Below, piece after piece: positions 18,450 through 26,651 of a stretch of 64,000 nt of DNA; positions within the stretch are counted from its first letter, which is position 1; every line of letters begins with the position of its first letter. The translations under genes were made by a program, and so were the position numbers. Location of the stretch: contig JBDHXF010000013.1 in NCBI GenBank assembly GCA_039810585.1, positions 1 through 64,000 on the forward strand, given 5' to 3'. This DNA is from JBBATK01 sp039810585 (lineage in GTDB: Bacteria > Bacteroidota > Ignavibacteria > Kapaibacteriales > NICIL-2). The notes under the pieces are model-generated. The model was given only the letters and a program-made list of their open reading frames with translations, had not been told where the DNA came from and did not search any database.

Positions 18450-18487
18450 TTTTCATACGTGCTCCGCATGCGGAGCACGTATGAAAA
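18450..18487. repeat. Perfect 38-bp palindrome
   Basis: TTTTCATACGTGCTCCGC joined by ATGC-type centre to its exact reverse complement. T residues are on the 5' side and A residues on the 3' side, the reverse of an intrinsic terminator on either strand. The outer arms (TTTTC-TACG / CGTA-GAAAA) match those of the palindrome at 62821-62857. It lies in the 369-bp gap before the M20 peptidase gene, which also holds a TATTTTGC box at 18577-18584. Confidence 0.75.
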
Positions 18488-18686
18488 TCACTCTATTCTT
18501 TGCCGAGAGCATCATCTTCATGCAAAGCCTTGTCTCTTCACCGCATGGTCCCCGAAGCTGAACGCCGGGTCTATTGTATTTTGCATACTGAAAAGCGTCG
18601 ACCGGAACGTTTCTGATGTCCGGTCTCAGCCGTCGCCTTTGCCGATTGCGCAGCGACCACTTGTTTAACTCCATCACGAACATCTC

Positions 18687-20054
18687 ATGAGTCCATTATT
18701 TTCAGCCATCGATTCTCGCAAAGAGCAAAACCTGCAGGAGCTTTACGAACTGTTATCCATCCCGAGTATCAGTACCGAGCCGGCTAACGCGCCGGACGTG
18801 CGTCGATGTGCGGAGTGGATTGCAGCGCACTGCACCTCCATTGGTCTGGAGCATGTGCAGGTAATGCACACAGCGGGGCATCCGATTGTCTATGCCGACT
18901 GGCTGCACGCCGGAGAGGACAAAGAGACGGTGTTGTTGTATGGTCATTACGACGTTCAACCGGTCGATCCGCTTAACCTCTGGACCAATCCACCTTTTGA
19001 ACCGACGGTGAGGGAGGGTCGCATATACGCCCGAGGCGCCACAGACGACAAAGGACAAGTGTTCCTGCACTTGAAAGCGCTGCAAGCGCTCAAGAATGCA
19101 AACGGCTCCTTACCGGTCAACGTCAAGCTGCTCATTGAAGGTGAAGAGGAGATTGGCTCCGTGCATTTGGAGCAGTTTCTGGAGGATCACAAAGCATTGT
19201 TGTCATGCAACAGCGTGGTGATTTCCGACACGGCAATGTATGCCAAGGGCGTACCCAGCATCGTGTACGCGCTGCGTGGTTTGTGCTACATGGAGCTGCA
19301 TGTAACGGGACCCAATCGCGACCTGCATTCCGGCTCATTTGGCGGCGCGGTGCAGAATCCGCTGAATGCGCTGGCCACGATTATTGCGAAGCTGAAAGAC
19401 GCGCAGGGACATATCAGCATCCCCGGATTCTACGACGACGTTCTGGACCTCAGCGTCGAGGAGCGCGCAGAAATGGCTGCGCTGAGTTTTGACGAAACCG
19501 CATACAAGCGCAGTTTGGATATTGATGAGGTCTTCGGCGAAGCCGGCTACAGCACCCTCGAGCGCCTCGGGGCACGTCCCACGTTGGACGTCAACGGCTT
19601 TATTGGCGGCTTCACGGGAGTCGGCGCCAAAACAGTATTGCCCTCCAAAGCCAGCGCCAAGATCTCCATGCGCTTGGTTGCCAATCAAAGCACTGACGAC
19701 ATCGCCAAGAAATTCGAAGCCTACGTGCACAGCATCACACCACCGGGAGTTCGGGTTGAGGTAGAAAACTTGCACGGCGCAAATCCGGTCTTAGTCCCAC
19801 GCGACTCCAAAGCCGTCAAAGCCGCAGAGCGCGCACTGGAGCAGGCCTTTGGTCACAAAACCATCTACATGCGCGAAGGCGGCTCGATTCCCATCACGCT
19901 CTTATTTCAAACTATCTTAGGCGCACCAACGGTGCTCATGGGCTTTGGTCTGCACAGCGAAAACGCCCACTCACCCGACGAGCACTTCGACCTGGACAAC
20001 TTCCACACCGGCATCAAAGCAGCAGCCTTGTTCTATCAGGAAATGGCTATGTAG
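18687..20054 (+). CDS. M20 family dipeptidase / carboxypeptidase
   Basis: The 455-residue protein is a zinc-dependent M20 peptidase of the carnosine dipeptidase-like group. Metal and catalytic motifs are 'LLYGHYDVQP' (His ligand and Asp), 'RIYARGATDDKGQVF' (bridging Asp), 'LIEGEEEIGS' (general base Glu and ligand Glu) and 'FGLHSENAHSPDEHF' near the C-terminus (last His ligand). The lid domain between about 200 and 370 contains 'LHSGSFGGAVQNP' and 'FIGGFTGVGAKTVLP'. It probably works in the cytosol on dipeptides; no signal peptide is seen. The stop codon lies inside the first short unit of the following repeat array. Confidence 0.92.
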   Translation: MSPLFSAIDSRKEQNLQELYELLSIPSISTEPANAPDVRRCAEWIAAHCTSIGLEHVQVMHTAGHPIVYADWLHAGEDKETVLLYGHYDVQPVDPLNLWTNPPFEPTVREGRIYARGATDDKGQVFLHLKALQALKNANGSLPVNVKLLIEGEEEIGSVHLEQFLEDHKALLSCNSVVISDTAMYAKGVPSIVYALRGLCYMELHVTGPNRDLHSGSFGGAVQNPLNALATIIAKLKDAQGHISIPGFYDDVLDLSVEERAEMAALSFDETAYKRSLDIDEVFGEAGYSTLERLGARPTLDVNGFIGGFTGVGAKTVLPSKASAKISMRLVANQSTDDIAKKFEAYVHSITPPGVRVEVENLHGANPVLVPRDSKAVKAAERALEQAFGHKTIYMREGGSIPITLLFQTILGAPTVLMGFGLHSENAHSPDEHFDLDNFHTGIKAAALFYQEMAM

Positions 20055-20702
20055 GGACACAAAATGCTGTGTCCCCACATTGCTCATCACCCATACCAAA
20101 AACGCATTGCACGTAGGGACGCAAAATTTTGTGTCCCACTCTCGAACGTCCGCAGCATCACGTACAACCACTGCGTGATGTAACAGAAACACTCGCGCAC
20201 GTTTCCAAACGTACACGCATTGCCCGTAGGGACACAAAATTTTGTGTCCCACCCTCAACCGTCCTCAGCACCACGCATAACAATTGCGTCGTGTAACAGA
20301 AACACAAGCACACGTTTCCAAACGTACACGCATTGCCTGTAGGGACACAAAATGTTGTGTCCCACCCTCGAACGTCCTCAGCACCACGTATAACCATTGC
20401 GAGGTGTAACACAAGCACTCACACACGTTTCCAAACGTTGACGCATTGCCCGTAGGGACACAAAATTTTGTGTCCCACCCTCGAACGTCCTCAGCACCAC
20501 GCACCACCACTGCGTGGTGTAACACAAACACTCGCACACGTTTCCAAACGTTGACGCATTGCCCGTAGAGACACAAAATGTTGTGTCCCACCCTCGAACG
20601 TCCTCAGCACCACGCATTACCATTGCGTCGTGTAAGACAAACACACGCACACGTTTCCAAACGTACACGCATTGCCTGAATGGACACAAAATTTTGTGTC
20701 CA
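20051..20702 (+). repeat. 113-bp tandem repeat array of GTAG-headed palindromes
   Basis: The motif GTAG followed by GGACACAAAATTTTGTGTCC (a perfect palindrome) occurs at 20051, 20113, 20226, 20339, 20452, 20565 and, degenerate, 20678. From 20113 on the spacing is exactly 113 bp. Each unit also holds a second hairpin (CACCACGCA...TGCGTGGTG, perfect at 20452; changed on both arms at 20113) and a small CGTTT-CC-AAACG palindrome. The period is not a multiple of three, so it is not a protein repeat. GTAG at the foot of a palindrome recalls bacterial REP sequences. The array fills the space between the M20 gene and tRNA-Pro. Confidence 0.9.
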
Positions 20703-20856
20703 TACTTCCGAACGACCGCACCGTCACACACTACTGCCACCGCGATCAACGAACTAAACGGCGATATTCAGCCACTCACCACAACGCGAGCAACAATGCG
20801 TGCCATTCGCCACGGTTTGCTCCTTTGCCTTCAAAGCGCTAATTTTGACCTCGATT

Positions 20857-20930
20857 CGGAGTGTAGCGCAGCCCGGTAGCGCACACCCTTGGGGTGGGTG
20901 GGGTCGTGAGTTCAAATCTCGCCACTCCGA
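20857..20930 (+). tRNA. tRNA-Pro (anticodon GGG)
   Basis: A full cloverleaf can be drawn: acceptor stem CGGAGTG/CACTCCG, D arm GCGC/GCGC, anticodon stem CACCC/GGGTG with loop TTGGGGT giving anticodon GGG at 20891-20893, and T arm GTGAG/CTCGC with loop TTCAAAT. The discriminator base is A. The CCA end is not encoded. A strong terminator follows at once. Confidence 0.95.
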
Positions 20931-20936
20931 CGCGAC

Positions 20937-20985
20937 AACCCTGTAAGTCGTTCTACGGAATGTGCTTACAGGGTTTTTTGTTTTT
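20937..20985 (+). terminator. Intrinsic terminator of tRNA-Pro
   Basis: An 11-bp perfect stem (AACCCTGTAAG with CTTACAGGGTT) is followed by TTTTTGTTTTT, just 6 bp after the tRNA. Confidence 0.9.
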
Positions 20986-21056
20986 GGGGTAATGTCTCCA
21001 AAGACATATAGGGGACGTTTGTTATGACTCGGAGTAGGAGGCGGGCAGTGGAAAAT

Positions 21057-21240
21057 CCGCGCCTGTGTCCCACTTTTTCCGCGAATGCTGGTTCATTGTA
21101 CCCGACTTGAGTGACCGCATGGATCCGCCAAGTAACATAGAGCACCAGCAGGAGTTCACGCCACAGCATGATAGTACTGCCAGACACATGAGGGCTCAAT
21201 CCGCGGCGGATTTGGTCGGGTAATAGGTTCGGATTTTCCA
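21057..21240 (+). repeat. Long direct repeat, copy A
   Basis: About 185 bp, similar (roughly three quarters by eye) to 21883-22068 in the same orientation. Shared blocks include GAATGCTGGTTCA, GGAGTTCA and the palindrome AATCCGCGGCGGATT (21198-21212). The two copies flank the AT-rich gene at 21304-21801. No coding role is apparent; open frames on either strand do not look like proteins. Confidence 0.75.
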
Positions 21241-21303
21241 GCACAGCAACTACGAGTTTTCTATTGCATGAACCGGGTAGTATATTGACTGAAAAATAAC
21301 AGT

Positions 21304-21801
21304 ATGCAGTATAAAAGACTATCATTCCCGAGTTATCATATTGCTAAAGGCATCGCAGTAATTGCAGTATTCTTATACATGTTGTGTTCAAGATGGTTTA
21401 ATATCTGGCACTATGAGGACAATTACTACTTAGCGTATTTATTGCCATTGCTGGATATCCTCTTTGCTATCGACGGGTTTAGAAGGATTGCTTTGTCATT
21501 TGAATTTAATGACAATGCTTGTGTACTTTACGTCACGTATATATCCCTTTTCTTCGTTATAAATAGACGAGAAGTAAGATATGAAAATCTGTGCTATCTA
21601 TCTTATAATATATTTAAACCTATTATCAAAGGTAAAATTAGTGAAGGGGTAACCGAGATTCGTATCTACAACGACAGACAATATGTTTGTGCTGTTAAGG
21701 TGTCTAATACTGGATGGCCGGCTACATTAATCGATGCCTTGGATGAGAAAATAGCACACTGTGCAGCAAAGAAATACAAGATTAGTCCAGGTATTCTTTG
21801 A
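21304..21801 (+). CDS. Unrecognised small membrane protein in an AT-rich cassette
   Basis: The 165-residue product is not recognised. Two adjacent hydrophobic segments lie near the N-terminus ('GIAVIAVFLYMLCSRWF' and 'YYLAYLLPLLDILFAI'), followed by a soluble part with alternating strands ('FEFNDNACVLYVTYISLFFVINRREVRY', 'VTEIRIYNDRQYVCAVKV') and a closing helix. This recalls small two-helix proteins with a PH-like (bPH) domain, but that is only a resemblance. The gene is visibly richer in A+T than its neighbours and lies between two direct repeats, which suggests it arrived as a unit. Confidence 0.6.
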   Translation: MQYKRLSFPSYHIAKGIAVIAVFLYMLCSRWFNIWHYEDNYYLAYLLPLLDILFAIDGFRRIALSFEFNDNACVLYVTYISLFFVINRREVRYENLCYLSYNIFKPIIKGKISEGVTEIRIYNDRQYVCAVKVSNTGWPATLIDALDEKIAHCAAKKYKISPGIL

Positions 21802-21882
21802 CAAGAGCTACCGTAAATAAGATGGCGAGCTCTCAAACAGGTCAGTTGCATAGGCGCACAGCTAGTAATTTGGTTGCAAAAG

Positions 21883-22068
21883 CCGCGCCCCTAGACCCAT
21901 TTTTCCACGAATGCTGGTTCAACGTGTCCGTATTGCGTGACCGTATCGATCCGCCGAGTAAGGTAGAGCAGTAGCAGGAGTTCATGAGCCACAGTATGGA
22001 AGTATTGACTGCCACGTGCGGGATCAATCCGCGGCGGATTTGGTGGGGCAAAAGGGTCGTATTTTCTA
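21883..22068 (+). repeat. Long direct repeat, copy B
   Basis: The second copy of the 21057-21240 element, with the same orientation and block order, including AATCCGCGGCGGATT (22026-22040). Unit-to-unit distance is about 827 bp. The element runs almost up to the SRPBCC gene. Confidence 0.75.
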
Positions 22069-22188
22069 CAATGGTGCTGTATCACTCCGGGGCGGGATTA
22101 GTAGAGCATTTAGTGCAGGTAGAGGACCACCTCACTATTCTTGTTATTTGTACCAACGACAACGCATCAACTATAAAATCCGCATTGT

Positions 22189-22626
22189 ATGCCTATCATT
22201 AGAATTCAACATTCGGTTGTCATACAACGGAGTCGTGACCTTGTGTGGGATTTTACGCAAGATTATGCGCGTAGACCGGAGTGGGATTATGGCGTTCGCC
22301 GCTGCAATCAGCTGCAGACAGCGCCGCAGCGAGTGGTTGAGCTCGTCATGAGCGATGGCTCGCTCATGAGATTTGAGTATAAGCATGAGGAGAGACCCTA
22401 TAAAACGACTGTGCAAGCGCTGGATATTCGATCTTCCTATGTTCAGCGCGCCGCCGGTGTATGGACCTATGAGGAGTTGGGTAAAGGAACCTTGTGGACC
22501 CAGTCAAATTCTGTAGAACTGAAGCAGAGTGCAGTGCTCAGGCTGATTGCCCCGTTGATAAAGACAATGCTCCGTTATAGCACTCATTTGTCGATGCGAA
22601 AAGCCAAGCGGATGATCGAGAAATAG
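22189..22626 (+). CDS. SRPBCC (START-like) family protein
   Basis: The 145-residue protein starts 'MPIIRIQHSVVIQRSRDLVWDFTQDYARRPEWDYGV', a typical polyketide cyclase/START-like opening: a first strand, then a helix with 'VWDF..D..R.PEW'. A curved sheet follows ('LVMSDGSLMRFEYKHEERPY', 'GVWTYEELGKGTLWTQSNSVEL'). It closes with the long amphipathic helix 'LIAPLIKTMLRYSTHLSMRKAKRMIE'. Such proteins bind small hydrophobic ligands; the ligand is unknown here. It stands alone directly after the direct repeat, so its promoter probably lies in repeat copy B. Confidence 0.8.
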   Translation: MPIIRIQHSVVIQRSRDLVWDFTQDYARRPEWDYGVRRCNQLQTAPQRVVELVMSDGSLMRFEYKHEERPYKTTVQALDIRSSYVQRAAGVWTYEELGKGTLWTQSNSVELKQSAVLRLIAPLIKTMLRYSTHLSMRKAKRMIEK

Positions 22627-22794
22627 GGAGCAGAGCTTGATCTCGTTGGAAATATCGCTTAGAATGACGCATCAATGTAGCTCGAAAACCGAGCAAAATA
22701 ACTCAAGAGCGTCGTTTAAGGAGTGGTTAGTGTGTGTCCGTATGCGCGCCGCATCAACCATACACTCGATGATCATGACATCACGATCGTAAAA

Positions 22795-24105
22795 TCAGGG
22801 TTTCAGAGGGATATACGGCATCAGAGCTGCATGTTTTTGCGGGTCGATCACCGAGGGAATGCCTGGAGATCTATTAAACGCTGAGTGCGCCAAAAATATG
22901 CTCACAATGACGCAACATTGTGCTGCGACATACGAGAAAGCAGAGACAGTGGCTCGGGGTTCTTTCGTTGTACGCTCCCACCGTTTTGTGGCCCAAGCTA
23001 GCACAGGGAAGAGCATGGCAGGAGCCGCCAATACCACTTGCCAGCCTTGCAGATAACTCGGAGCGAGAGCTGCACACATGAGCAGCGCGACGACGAAGGA
23101 CAAAACATAGTCACGAATCCAGCGTTCTTCTGGAGTTGTCGCATGATCTTCTTGAGCGCGGAAGCGCTTGAGAATTCCAATGGTAAAGAGGGGACGATAA
23201 TACCAGAAGTTTGCGACGACACTAATCAGTACCGAAACCACGCAGAGAAGCTGTAGAAATATAATCCAAGGACGGTATGCTGCCGGGCCAATGGTGGACT
23301 CTTTCAATTCACGCACCACATCGAATCCACCTAATCCCACGCAATACACAAAGGATTTCAGTGTCGGGACGACGGTTACCAGACCTTTCCCGAAATAACC
23401 TACGGTTTGTTGTTCATCAAACACTAATGGTTCCCTTCGAATCAGGAACAAAGCAGTTGGAATCAGTGTCAATGAGGCGAGTGCCATTCCGGCAACAACT
23501 CCTCGGTAGTCCAAGCGCACGAGCTTCCTCCAAACCAGCATGAGCGTAGAAAAGAAAAGTAGTAGCCATGAGTTATGCATTTGAATTGTGCACAAAAATG
23601 ACAGACCTATAAGAAAACTCGGCCAAAACTTGGCTTCTTCACGTTGCTGGTACAATGCATAGAGCTGAACGACGGCAGCAATCGTTAGAAAAGCCGGCTC
23701 CCATAAAATGCTGCCATTGTACATGCGGAATGGGTTCATCCAGAAGAGGATCATGACATAGACAGCAGATTGAGGTCCGAAGACCGCCTTGGCAACTTTT
23801 AGCAGAATGATCAAACTGAGAATATGCTCGATCAACACCACGATCATGGCTGAGCGATAGTCATGTGTAATGGCTATTGGTCCGGCGGTTAAAACCGCTA
23901 TTAACGATCCCGGATTTGTACCTGGTCCCTTCAACAGTTTTAAAAATGGTTCAAAGTGCCCGTTGATCAGACTTACTGCGGTGCGCAACATATGTACCTG
24001 ATCCCCGCCAAAACCCGTGTTCAGCGCCAGCATCGCGTGTAAACAAAGTCCGCAAACAAATAGAATAATGAGCGTTACTCGAGAGTGTAGAAGCTTTGAA
24101 TGCAT
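22795..24105 (-). CDS. Polytopic membrane protein, probable glycosyltransferase (GT-C type)
   Basis: About 436 residues with ten or more hydrophobic helices. Shortly after the first helix comes 'TGFGGDQVHMLRTAVSLINGHF', an acidic first loop as in GT-C lipid-linked glycosyltransferases (ArnT/PMT-like), then 'MNPFRMYNGSILWEPAFLTIA', resembling the same families. No specific sugar can be assigned. The frame also offers starts at 24165 and 24147, but a TATTTTTG promoter-like box lies at 24159-24152, inside that extension, so the ATG at 24105 is preferred. The C-terminus is short and soluble. It shares its promoter-like sequence with the next gene upstream (24759-26285). Confidence 0.65.
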   Translation of the reverse strand: MHSKLLHSRVTLIILFVCGLCLHAMLALNTGFGGDQVHMLRTAVSLINGHFEPFLKLLKGPGTNPGSLIAVLTAGPIAITHDYRSAMIVVLIEHILSLIILLKVAKAVFGPQSAVYVMILFWMNPFRMYNGSILWEPAFLTIAAVVQLYALYQQREEAKFWPSFLIGLSFLCTIQMHNSWLLLFFSTLMLVWRKLVRLDYRGVVAGMALASLTLIPTALFLIRREPLVFDEQQTVGYFGKGLVTVVPTLKSFVYCVGLGGFDVVRELKESTIGPAAYRPWIIFLQLLCVVSVLISVVANFWYYRPLFTIGILKRFRAQEDHATTPEERWIRDYVLSFVVALLMCAALAPSYLQGWQVVLAAPAMLFPVLAWATKRWERTTKEPRATVSAFSYVAAQCCVIVSIFLAHSAFNRSPGIPSVIDPQKHAALMPYIPLKP

Positions 24106-24151
24106 TATGATCTGGGGCGATAGTGACGTTATGATTATACTAACCATCGTA

Positions 24152-24159
24152 CAAAAATA
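24152..24159 (-). promoter_or_regulatory. Candidate -7 box TATTTTTG with conserved GTACGATGG downstream
   Basis: On the - strand TATTTTTG fits TAnnTTTG and continues into TACGATGG. The same string, one T shorter, lies before the other membrane glycosyltransferase-like gene (26320-26305), which suggests a shared promoter type. Confidence 0.4.
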
Positions 24160-24165
24160 GCACAC

Positions 24166-24758
24166 ATTCTGAGCGTCGGTTCGGCGCAGCCGAAGCGCAT
24201 GAAGAATACTTTATAACTATTTGTGCCGATTCTATTCACGCACTTCAACGGCTGCACAGATGTAGAATTCTATAGGAACGCGCATACAAATGACGACAGT
24301 GTATGCGTCGCTGCGCACCCCGATTCCAGATGCGGCAGAACATCATCGATGGATTCCGTTATAGTGCCAATCGTCCGAAATCAGAACTCGGTGTACACAT
24401 AACGTAATCGTGACATACGGTGGAGCACCTCGTAGGATATTTTATGCAGACCAGAGAGATAGAACTCGAAGGTCGTACACTACTGCGGATCGAACCATAG
24501 TATGTTGTTGAACGCGTCCTGAGCGATGCTATTCTTTACAGAATTGAATGCAATCAGGAGGGCAGTCATTTAATACGACAGGATAAGCGGTTTAAACACC
24601 AGCCCCATTTTCGGTCAATACAAGGAATAAAAATCTATGGGAAGCTCAACTGTCTTAGCAGGATGCTAGCGCTAGGACGTGTTCGTGCCTTGAAATGTAT
24701 CCTTTTGACACCTCAAGTATAAAAGTACAACTACGAAACCACTCACAAAGTTCTGCGA
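24166..24758. other. 593-bp gap without a recognised gene
   Basis: Open frames here are short and unlike proteins. No terminator-like hairpin with a T-run was found for the upstream - strand gene. Nothing definite is seen. Confidence 0.5.
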
Positions 24759-26285
24759 CTAGCGATGCACCAGCACATCCACGCCATCGCTGCGGTCGCG
24801 TAGGGAGTAGTTGCCAATCAATTCTTTGAAAGACGAATCCTGAGAGTAGTAGTCCAGAACAGAAAGACGAACATGGGTGTTTTGTAACTCGATTCCATCG
24901 CTCGGCACCATAAACACGTCGGGTACATCGCGAACAGCGTTTCGTACGACCATGCGGAAGGCTCTTCTTTCTGCCGTGCTCATCGCACTCGTATCTCGGT
25001 AGGGTTTTCCTCTGGCGTCCGGTTGGTATGCATAGTACATGCTGCGAAGGAACCACAGACAGCTAAAGGGGTTTTGCGCTTGCGCCCCCGCAACAAAAAA
25101 CGCAGGGGAGTGAGGGAAGACGAGAGGACAGAGGTTGTTTACGCTGATGTGATCTTTGGCCTTTTCCGCTGCAATGGTGCCGAGCAGCGTGGTCATGCGA
25201 CGATCGTCAAATTTCTTGCTAAAGATATCGGTGGCGTGGCAAAGTCCAACAACCAAGACAATCGCGATGCCAGAAATCCACAGAATACGATGAATACGGA
25301 TGCGCCACGGCGCATCCACGTTCTGCAGAAGAACCCACACCTGAACGCCCAGTGCACAACAGCCGAAACCTAGTGCGCAGAGGTAATGGTAGCTTGTTCC
25401 AACGCGCTGCATCCACGCGATGAACAATCCAACCCACGCCAATGCTAAGAGAGGGAGGGTTAGGGGGTGTAAGGGTAGTCGACGTTTGAAGGCGATAAGC
25501 AATAGGCTGAGGACAACAAGGAAGAGTGAAGCCGGTGCAAAGAGGAAATGCGTTAAGGGGAGGTTGTTGGTGTACGCTGCCGTTGCTAATTCTACAGAGT
25601 CTAGAATATGAGGCGTGAAGACGAGGATTAACGCTACGTAGAGTCCTGTAAAACTTGTTATCACGATGTGTCCGACATCGAGCACCACGCGCTTATTCCG
25701 TACCCACCACATCAGCTCCAATACAACCCACAGTGCCAGAAAATGTGGCTTGACGTTGAATCCGATGGCAGCAACAGACGCGATAAACACGTACGATGAC
25801 GTGCTTTTGGGGCGCTTCTGTCCGGGTGTCGCTGTACCGCGCAGCAAGACGTATGGGAGCATGTACATCAAGCCCACATGATCGCGCTGATGCATCTGGT
25901 AGAGAGGGAACAGCAGGATAAAACTTGTGATAGAGAGAAACCAGCCGGATTCAAGGACATTCTCTCGAACTAATACTCTCGCGGCGTGATACATGCTTGC
26001 AATGAAGAGCACGCTCATCGCAAAATGCGATAAGCCAAGTGCCGCGCTTGCCGTGAGAATTGCATGTGACCATAGCCACGCTCCGGGAGCATAAAGCAAC
26101 CAAATGAGTGGAAAGTTCATATCCATGAAATCCACGTACGGAACCTGTCCCTGCACCATACGACGCGCAAAATCAAAGTGCAAGGCCATGTCCATGTTTG
26201 GCGTCGGCACAAACACCGCAATTACGTAGCAGAGAACTGAAGCGAGGACAAAGACAATGCCCAGCTTGCCGGTCATTCGATCCAT
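24759..26285 (-). CDS. Polytopic membrane protein, probable GT39-like glycosyltransferase
   Basis: The 508-residue protein has about ten membrane helices and a ~150-residue extracytoplasmic tail. After the first helix comes 'PTPNMDMALHFDFARRMVQGQVPYVDFMDMNFPLIWLLYAPGAWLW': an acidic loop followed by 'G..PY.DF.D.N.P', a pattern typical of dolichyl/polyprenyl-phosphate-mannose-type transferases. The tail ('SVNNLCPLVFPHSPAFFVAGAQ', 'DVFMVPSDG') also fits such proteins. Donor and acceptor are unknown. It probably helps build surface glycans or glycosylates exported proteins. Confidence 0.7.
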   Translation of the reverse strand: MDRMTGKLGIVFVLASVLCYVIAVFVPTPNMDMALHFDFARRMVQGQVPYVDFMDMNFPLIWLLYAPGAWLWSHAILTASAALGLSHFAMSVLFIASMYHAARVLVRENVLESGWFLSITSFILLFPLYQMHQRDHVGLMYMLPYVLLRGTATPGQKRPKSTSSYVFIASVAAIGFNVKPHFLALWVVLELMWWVRNKRVVLDVGHIVITSFTGLYVALILVFTPHILDSVELATAAYTNNLPLTHFLFAPASLFLVVLSLLLIAFKRRLPLHPLTLPLLALAWVGLFIAWMQRVGTSYHYLCALGFGCCALGVQVWVLLQNVDAPWRIRIHRILWISGIAIVLVVGLCHATDIFSKKFDDRRMTTLLGTIAAEKAKDHISVNNLCPLVFPHSPAFFVAGAQAQNPFSCLWFLRSMYYAYQPDARGKPYRDTSAMSTAERRAFRMVVRNAVRDVPDVFMVPSDGIELQNTHVRLSVLDYYSQDSSFKELIGNYSLRDRSDGVDVLVHR

Positions 26286-26651
26286 CTATAGGTCAAGAAT
26301 TGATTCCATCGTACAAAATATGAAGCCTGTCGCTATTGGATCGATGAAATGGACAACCGTTGTGGTCAGACTCCACTCGCCTGGTGTGTAGCACAATACC
26401 TTCACAAAGGCATCAAAGTGCCGTGTCCGCAGATAGTGGTGGCTGAGCTCTCGGACACGAATCTGTAGTCGACTGACAACTATTACACGGAGATCTGACG
26501 ACGGTCATATCCCTTCAGGGGGTTCACGCCTAGTTTCAGGGCGACATCCGAGTAAGCGAATTCTGTACGAGACTCACACTGCAGCAGGGTTTTGCTGGCA
26601 CACGGTTGATCGAAACAGTGCATATGTCAAACCATAGATCGGGAGGTATGT
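26286..26651. other. 366-bp divergent intergenic region
   Basis: It separates the - strand glycosyltransferase from the + strand exported protein operon. The - strand box TATTTTGTACGATGG lies at 26320-26306; the ATG in it would open a seven-codon frame (MESILDL) ending directly before the real start, a possible leader peptide. On the right side GGGAGG lies about 6 bp before the next gene's ATG. Otherwise nothing definite. Confidence 0.4.

Noticed and set aside
20051..20702. CRISPR array
   Set aside because: The whole 113-bp unit is repeated; there are no unique spacers, and no cas gene is near.
19971..20749. Series of minus-strand proteins with a repeated 'FCVPTGNA' motif
   Set aside because: They come from translating the 113-bp DNA repeat, whose period shifts the frame each time; no start context or continuous protein exists.
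21057..22068. Integron gene cassette with attC sites
   Set aside because: The repeats are longer than typical attC sites and no clear GTTRRRY/RYYYAAC core pair was found; no integrase is seen.
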